A DNA stretch of 25,970 bases from an uncultured Oscillibacter sp. (GTDB lineage Bacteria; Bacillota; Clostridia; Oscillospirales; Oscillospiraceae). This document shows positions 21,781 through 25,970 of the stretch, one piece after another. The DNA lies in the NCBI GenBank assembly GCA_900551885.1, contig URXS01000018.1, forward strand, positions 1 to 25,970, in the 5' to 3' direction. Position numbers and translations under genes: made by a program. Under the pieces are notes generated by a model. That model saw only the letters and a list, made by a program, of their open reading frames with translations, did no database searches and was not told the DNA's origin. Position 1 is the first letter of the stretch. Each line of letters opens with the position of its first letter.

Positions 21781-22125
21781 TCATGGGACCGCCAGGGTCA
21801 CAGACAGCGCCTCCCCCTGATAGGTCAGTTGCACTATGACATGGGCCATATCATTTTCCTGGGTCAGCGTTACCGCCTCCACTGTCAATCCCTCTTCCGT
21901 CGTCAGGGCCTCCGCCACATACTGCTCCGCGGCAGACTGTCTAGCGGCGGCACTGACCCGGCCCAGCCGCCAAAGGCTGCTGCCCAGGTCCTCCAAAAAT
22001 GGAAACTGCCCCCGCCGGGCCATCAGCCGGAACAGCACCCGCTGCAGCAATGCCTCCCGGCCCTCGGCCCGGCGCAAGCCGCCTGCCCCGTCAGGCACGT
22101 AATCTCTCTCCTTTATTTCCAGCAC
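21781..22125 (-). CDS. gp25/GpW-like baseplate protein (XkdS position)
   Basis: A 114-residue protein in the position of XkdS/DUF2634, the gp25-like sheath initiator that lies before gpJ in contractile systems. The GQFPFLEDLGSSLWRL stretch (about 39-54) corresponds to the family's core motif, where an arginine/leucine-rich loop and EPR-like residues normally interact with the sheath. Here the classical EPR triad is not obvious. The GTG start at 22125 has GGGAGG nine bases upstream. Assignment relies on the motif and gene order. Confidence 0.75.
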   Translation of the reverse strand: MLEIKERDYVPDGAGGLRRAEGREALLQRVLFRLMARRGQFPFLEDLGSSLWRLGRVSAAARQSAAEQYVAEALTTEEGLTVEAVTLTQENDMAHVIVQLTYQGEALSVTLAVP

Positions 22126-22143
22126 CGTTTTTTGCCTCCCGCC

Positions 22144-22563
22144 TCAGCATTCGCAAGGTTTATACGGTTCTCCATTGATCAGCAGGAAGCCCTCAATGGA
22201 TACCGTCTCTCCCTTCAACTTCAGTGTTTGATCAGTCTGCAGCTCCACGGTCCCGTCGGAGCGGAGATATACCGTACCGCCTCCCGGACCCTGAATATAG
22301 ACCTCACCGGGCTGCATCCCCTCCGGGGGTTGGCCCCGCAGAGCCCCGGCCACACACTGCTCCTCACCGCCGGGGCCACCCTTGATCACCAGCACCGTGG
22401 CACCGCTCTCCGGCATCCACGTATAGCCGCCGGGACCGTAGACTGGCAGATCTCGGATCTCGCCCCGAGTCACCACCCCGGCGCCATCGCCAGTAATGGT
22501 GGTGACGCCCAGATCGGCATCGGCGGTGGGTGTTTCCGGCTTCATCTGCTTGGAAAGCCACAT
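22144..22563 (-). CDS. gpV-like baseplate spike protein
   Basis: A 139-residue protein in the position of XkdR/gpV, the central spike. The middle part (LPVYGPGGYTWMPESGATVL, about 39-58) resembles the gpV/VgrG-type OB-fold, and the C-terminal third consists of short beta repeats (VYLRSDGTVELQ, TLKLKGETVSIEG) typical of triple-stranded beta-helix spikes. It ends with Cys-Glu-Cys. The ATG at 22563 starts one base after the upstream stop (TGAGATG), with AAGGAG ten bases away. It is short for a spike with enzymatic domain; none is seen. Confidence 0.75.
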   Translation of the reverse strand: MWLSKQMKPETPTADADLGVTTITGDGAGVVTRGEIRDLPVYGPGGYTWMPESGATVLVIKGGPGGEEQCVAGALRGQPPEGMQPGEVYIQGPGGGTVYLRSDGTVELQTDQTLKLKGETVSIEGFLLINGEPYKPCEC

Positions 22564-22564
22564 C

Positions 22565-23512
22565 TCACATTCGCTCCTTCAATGTCAATGTCATCGTCTC
22601 TCCGGCAGAGGCAGAGGCCGTGTTTTCCGCCTCCGCCACCCGATACTCCCCGGTCAGGCCCAGCCGGTCCAATTCCAACTGGACCACGTCCCCCGGGAAA
22701 GCCTGAAAGGCTCCCGGCAGGGAAATCGTGACCGACCAAGCCTCCTCCCGGGACTTCTGGATCTGATACTCACCAGTATAGCGCATGGCCGCCCAGGTGC
22801 TCTGCCCCGGCGTGTACACGACCCGGCGGCACTGACCGCCCCGTTCGATCATGTCCTGGTTGTAGACGCTGTAGGAGGTGTTTCGGGTCTTGTCGATGAC
22901 CAGCACCTCCGTCAGCACACCATAGTGGTCCTCCCGCAAGGAGCAGGAAAGCACCGGGCTGTCAGTCCCGATCACCAGCCGCCGCTCCGGCTCCTTTTCC
23001 GGAGCTGCCACCAGTAACCCATCCCGCCGGAACCGGGGCGTAAAACCGCCGTAAGTACGGCAAAAATCCTCCAGTACCTTCCACTGGCTGGACCCCGCCG
23101 CCGCGGTGAACACGGAGTTGGCGGACACCGCCGCAATTTCCGCCGCATGAATACCGTATGGCGTCGCATGGCACCGAACGATCTCCGCCAGGGTAGCCCC
23201 CTGATAGGTAACAGGTCTGGACTCGTTGTCCAGCAGCCGGGCAGCGTAGCCCCGTCCGGTAACCGTGGCGGTCAGCCCATTTGCGGACAAATCCACAGTG
23301 TACTCGTCCACGATCCCACGCAGCAGCACCGTTTCCCCGTCCATAGCCAGAAATCCCGCGGCCAGCCGCAGCGGCTCCGCCATATCCGCCTGATAGGGAA
23401 CCGTCACCGAATAGCTGTCGCAGGGCACCGAACCGGTGTAAGTCACCTGCCACTTCGTCAGAGGCGGCAGGTCAAACATTCTGTGGTCACAGGTGATAAT
23501 GCGTCCTGTCAT
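22565..23512 (-). CDS. XkdQ/gpD-like baseplate hub protein
   Basis: A 315-residue protein in the XkdQ position (late-control D/gp27-like hub, PF05954-type fold). It begins MTGRIITCDHRMFDLPPLTK, has the CDSYSVTVPYQ strand, the NGLTATVTGRGYAARLLDNE block near 110-130, the SSQWKVLEDFCRTYGGFTPRF segment near 175-195, and ends TLTLKERM. The ATG at 23512 overlaps the upstream LysM gene stop (ATGA). It should form the ring that receives the tube and carries the spike. Confidence 0.85.
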   Translation of the reverse strand: MTGRIITCDHRMFDLPPLTKWQVTYTGSVPCDSYSVTVPYQADMAEPLRLAAGFLAMDGETVLLRGIVDEYTVDLSANGLTATVTGRGYAARLLDNESRPVTYQGATLAEIVRCHATPYGIHAAEIAAVSANSVFTAAAGSSQWKVLEDFCRTYGGFTPRFRRDGLLVAAPEKEPERRLVIGTDSPVLSCSLREDHYGVLTEVLVIDKTRNTSYSVYNQDMIERGGQCRRVVYTPGQSTWAAMRYTGEYQIQKSREEAWSVTISLPGAFQAFPGDVVQLELDRLGLTGEYRVAEAENTASASAGETMTLTLKERM

Positions 23513-24087
23513 GGCATCCGCACCCTGTCTCCCGGATAGATCAGATTGGGATTTTTGATCTGGGGATTGGCGGCGATCAGTGCCGTCAGAGCCACGCCAT
23601 ATTGTTTGGCAATGCCCCACAGGGTGTCTCCTTTCTTCACGGTATAGTAGGCGGTCTCCCCAGCGAAAGCGGCGGAGGAACCACTCCCCGTCTGGCCGGA
23701 GTTGTCCACAGGCACCTCCGTCAGTCCGCGGCCGGAAGTCCGGTCCTCCCAGAACTCAAAGGTATAGCGCACATAGTCCGGCAGCGGCTCCTCTGCCAGC
23801 CGCAGTGACACGAAATAGGCGCTGGCGGCAGGCCAGATCGGGTGAACCAGAAGCCCCGGTCCCTCCTGGAGAAAGACTGCCTCCAGACTCTTAAATTCCT
23901 CATAGGCCCCTTCCCCGGCAAAGACTCCCTCACCCCGCAATACCCGGTAGGTATCCCCCAGGTCCTGGAGGCAGTACCCACCAAAGGGCACCTTGTGAGC
24001 CGCCAGGCACCGCCGGTACTCCACCGTGTAGGTCTCCGGATTGTGGGGCCAGGTATACTCCTTGTAGCGCATGGGTTCCAGTCTCAT
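23509..24087 (-). CDS. LysM tail protein (XkdP-like)
   Basis: A 192-residue protein with a C-terminal LysM domain (about 147-191: YYTVKKGDTLWGIAKQYG ... NPNLIYPGDRVRMP), preceded by a Ser/Gly linker. The N-terminal two-thirds match the XkdP-type tail protein (start MRYKEYTWPHNPETYTVEY). In PBSX this protein sits between tape measure and hub and is thought to bind peptidoglycan during tail attachment or assembly. ATG 24087 follows AGGAGG. It is followed directly by the hub gene with an ATGA overlap. Confidence 0.93.
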   Translation of the reverse strand: MRLEPMRYKEYTWPHNPETYTVEYRRCLAAHKVPFGGYCLQDLGDTYRVLRGEGVFAGEGAYEEFKSLEAVFLQEGPGLLVHPIWPAASAYFVSLRLAEEPLPDYVRYTFEFWEDRTSGRGLTEVPVDNSGQTGSGSSAAFAGETAYYTVKKGDTLWGIAKQYGVALTALIAANPQIKNPNLIYPGDRVRMP

Positions 24088-24104
24088 GGCCCACGTCCCT
24101 CCTC

Positions 24105-24698
24105 TCAGTACAGGCGGAAGCCGCCGTCATAGCGGCGGGCATCCCGCTGGAAGGCCCGAGACAGCGCCGCCGCGTCGGAGGGTCCCCCTCCCCCTGTCCG
24201 CCGCAGCTCCGTCACCAGCCGGACTGCTCCGGTCTCCGCTGTTCCCGCCGGCAAACCCGTCATAGCCGTTGAAAGTGCCGCCATGTCCATTGTTCCACCC
24301 CCCGAGAAAGATCCATCTTCCATCTCCGCCCGGTGGCCTGCGGCACTTCGCTGCCTAGCCGGGACACGCAGCATAGCCTCCTGTGATGTTGTCTGTCCGG
24401 TGAGCAGCGTCTCCAGCCCCGCCCGCAAGGCAGCCATTTCTCCGGCGTTGTTTCCTCCTGCAGTTCTCAAAAAGGTTTCGGCGGCCAGGTCTGCTGTTTC
24501 TCTGGGGCGGATAACACCATCCGTGGCTTCCGCTCTGGTGGAAATATCGTTCTCCCACTCCGGGGCGGGCATGGTCTCCCTCCATGTCTCCCGTTCCGTC
24601 GCCTGAAGCTCCTCCGACGGGGTATGAACCGTTCGTCCCGTCAGCAGAACCACCAGCAGCTCCTGCTGGCGCAGCAACTCCTCCCGGATATAATTCAC
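24105..24698 (-). CDS. Hypothetical protein in the tape-measure position
   Basis: A 197-residue protein encoded between the XkdN-like chaperone and the LysM protein, where contractile phages carry the long tape-measure gene (often over 600 residues). GTG 24698, four bases after the upstream stop, is chosen from GAGGG upstream; a longer reading lies inside the neighbour. It begins NYIREELLRQQELLVVLLTG, is rich in Ala, Glu, Thr and Gly, lacks a clear transmembrane segment or long coiled coil, and ends SRAFQRDARRYDGGFRLY. I do not recognise the family. It could be a minimal tape measure, an unrelated cargo or adaptor, or a replacement for it. Confidence 0.75.
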   Translation of the reverse strand: MNYIREELLRQQELLVVLLTGRTVHTPSEELQATERETWRETMPAPEWENDISTRAEATDGVIRPRETADLAAETFLRTAGGNNAGEMAALRAGLETLLTGQTTSQEAMLRVPARQRSAAGHRAEMEDGSFSGGGTMDMAALSTAMTGLPAGTAETGAVRLVTELRRTGGGGPSDAAALSRAFQRDARRYDGGFRLY

Positions 24699-24702
24699 GC
24701 CT

Positions 24703-25017
24703 TCACCCCTCTTCCAGTGCCCGGAACCGTGCCGGGTCAAAGGCCGGATTCACTGTCTCCGGTGCCGGGTCCGGCTCTTCCAACAGCCGCAGCAGCAGAG
24801 ATTCGATCTGCCGTCCAGTCAACTGCTCCAGCACCTCCGCCCCGCTGCGGAAAACGGTCTCCTGCCCTTGAAAGCAGCACTCTGCCAGCACCTGTGCGTT
24901 GCACAGAAGGCATCGCTCCAAAGGCTCCTCTGTCTTCTCACGGGTATCCCGCCAGATTTCCAGCAGCCGCCCCGCAGTCACAGGCCGCAGGCTGTCGATA
25001 TCCTCCGGTCTGATCAT
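24703..25017 (-). CDS. XkdN-like tail assembly chaperone
   Basis: A 104-residue acidic, helical protein between tube and tape-measure position, the place of XkdN/gpG-type tail assembly chaperones. The start IRPEDIDSLRPVTAGRLLEI and the CxxC-like CLLCNAQVLAECC (about 36-48) are notable; four cysteines in this stretch are unusual for such a protein. The ATG at 25017 overlaps the tube stop (ATGA). Phages often make a longer form by -1 frameshifting at this gene; no slippery site was recognised. Assignment is mainly by position. Confidence 0.65.
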   Translation of the reverse strand: MIRPEDIDSLRPVTAGRLLEIWRDTREKTEEPLERCLLCNAQVLAECCFQGQETVFRSGAEVLEQLTGRQIESLLLRLLEEPDPAPETVNPAFDPARFRALEEG

Positions 25018-25403
25018 GCCGTGGTCTCAATGCGTTTGGCGGCCACCAGCGTCACATGCTCAGCCACCATGGCATTGAGCTGCCCGTCTTCCTGGATGGC
25101 ACTCCACTGACAGCCGCTGTAGATGATCTTCCGGTCCGGCTTGCAGATCACCAGGGAGAAATCCTGAAGATCATAAAAGTTGATGCCGTCGGACACGGCC
25201 TCTTCCGTGGCGTACAGCCGGGTCAGCTCCACCGTGTATTTGCGCTGCCCCTCAATGGTGGCCACGGGCTCGCTCTCACCAAAGGCCTCCACGCTCTGAC
25301 TGGATTTGCTGGCCTTGGCGGTGTAGCTCTGAACCACCGCGATCTTTCGCCCATCCAGCTCCAGGTAGATATCCGAGCTGGTGGGAAATCCCTTTACTTC
25401 CAT
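25014..25403 (-). CDS. Tail tube protein (XkdM-like)
   Basis: A 129-residue inner tube protein (PF09393, DUF2001/XkdM). Typical elements are SSDIYLELDGRKIAVVQSY near the start, SSQSVEAFGESEPVATIEGQ near 33-52 and the ENFYDL-like NFYDLQDFSLVI strand, ending with EHVTLVAAKRIE. ATG 25403 has AAAGGAG six bases upstream; the longer reading from 25421 runs through that site and is rejected. It should polymerise inside the sheath encoded just upstream. Confidence 0.93.
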   Translation of the reverse strand: MEVKGFPTSSDIYLELDGRKIAVVQSYTAKASKSSQSVEAFGESEPVATIEGQRKYTVELTRLYATEEAVSDGINFYDLQDFSLVICKPDRKIIYSGCQWSAIQEDGQLNAMVAEHVTLVAAKRIETTA

Positions 25404-25471
25404 ACTCCGCTCCTTTCTCACCGGCGCCGGGCCGGGCTGTTAGCTCCCGGTCCCGGCACCGCTTTGGTCCG

Positions 25472-25970
25472 TCAGATGGTGATGTGGACCGTCAGATAGA
25501 TCTGATTGAGGCCGTGGGCCACTGCAAAGGTAAACTCCACCAGGCACACAGTGGGGTCCTCCTCCAAAGCGCTCACCGTCACCTCGCCGTAGCTGTCGAT
25601 GATCTCCGCTGCCAGCTTCTTCTCCAGCTCCACCACGGTCTGGGAGCGGATGGCGCTGCGGGTCTGGGCGGTGTTCTTGGTGTGGGAGAACTTGCTGCGC
25701 AGGCTCTGCCGCACCGCTGGAATCACGTCGTCCACAATCAGAATCGTGGTCAGCTCCCGCCAGGTGGTATCGGCGGCGCCGCCGGTGGTGGTACGGGTGG
25801 TAATGCCCCGCACTGGGGATACAGTCCCTGCCACGCACTCCAGCGGTGTCACACCGCCCCGCACCAGCAGGTCAATGTCGTTGTCGCTGTAATCCTCGGC
25901 CACACCGCCAAGGCCCGCTACCTCCGCGCCGTTCAGAGGCACCGCCGGGTCTCGCTCACAGGCCACCACG
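25472..25970 (-). CDS. Contractile tail sheath protein, C-terminal part (XkdK-like)
   Basis: The last about 166 residues of a tail sheath protein (PF04984/PF17482 type), cut by the right edge; the frame is open to the end and the apparent GTG at 25969 is internal. Clear sheath features are PAVPLNGAEVAGLGGVAEDY, DIDLLVRGGVTPLECVAG, VSPVRGITTRT and the DDVIPAVRQSLRSKF block that precedes the C-terminal strand used for inter-subunit linkage. This makes the system contractile. It lies 68 bp upstream of the tube gene. Confidence 0.95.
   Translation of the reverse strand, partial: VVACERDPAVPLNGAEVAGLGGVAEDYSDNDIDLLVRGGVTPLECVAGTVSPVRGITTRTTTGGAADTTWRELTTILIVDDVIPAVRQSLRSKFSHTKNTAQTRSAIRSQTVVELEKKLAAEIIDSYGEVTVSALEEDPTVCLVEFTFAVAHGLNQIYLTVHITI

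Noticed and set aside
20132..25970. Complete prophage
   Set aside because: Only tail and baseplate genes are visible; there is no integrase, repressor, replication, packaging, capsid or lysis gene in the window, and no att-like repeat was found.
1..25970. CRISPR arrays, tRNA or rRNA genes, insertion sequences with transposases
   Set aside because: I saw no regularly spaced repeats, no cloverleaf or rRNA-like sequence, and no transposase-like protein.

Overview
The window reads as chromosome of a GC-rich, spore-forming Gram-positive anaerobe. Strong GGAGG ribosome binding sites, a PdaA-type spore-cortex deacetylase, a TelA/XpaC pair, a YtrA-type GntR/ABC operon, DUF6512 and DUF4358 proteins, a DUF362 ferredoxin and a PBSX-like (Xkd) tail module all suggest Eubacteriales, most likely Oscillospiraceae (Flavonifractor/Oscillibacter/Intestinimonas-like). 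The genus is inference from overall character, not from a marker gene.

Layout. 1-3140 (minus): a TPM-domain membrane protein cut by the window edge, then telA and xpaC from a good sigma-A promoter. 3206-8671 (minus): DUF6512 membrane protein; azlD/azlC (branched-chain amino acid export); a small GNAT acetyltransferase; argS; DUF1934; murI with its own promoter. 8728-10484 (plus): an unrecognised 136-residue protein and a DUF362 double-[4Fe-4S] protein. 10501-13340: a DUF4358 lipoprotein (minus) divergent from brnQ-VOC (plus), separated by a long palindrome. 13350-15396 (minus): an autoregulated-looking ytrA-like GntR/ABC operon with promoter and operator visible. 15492-17622 (plus): an unusual cassette of two tiny ORFs, a membrane protein, a triple carboxypeptidase-regulatory-like protein and a Cys-rich ORF whose start codon seems to have become ATA. 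17867-20128: a pdaA-like deacetylase (minus) and a lipoprotein serpin (plus). 20132-25970 (minus): a compact contractile-tail operon in PBSX order (sheath, tube, chaperone, short unknown protein, LysM hub, XkdQ-like, spike, gp25-like, baseplate J, DUF2313), entering from the right edge.

How genes work together. BrnQ (uptake) and AzlCD (export) both handle branched-chain amino acids but sit in separate units. TelA/XpaC form a classic pair. MurI and PdaA belong to wall and cortex metabolism. The tail genes make a nearly complete contractile tube and baseplate, but the tape-measure slot holds only a ~197-residue protein and no fibre, holin or lysin gene is seen.

Most unusual points: (i) two genes (telA and the DUF1934 gene) are each followed about 130-150 bp downstream by a second copy of their last 16-17 codons, separated by a run of hairpins, which suggests a small hairpin-rich element that duplicates gene 3' ends; (ii) the contractile-tail operon without a normal tape measure; (iii) the surface-protein cassette with tiny coupled ORFs and a TAATA junction in place of TAATG.
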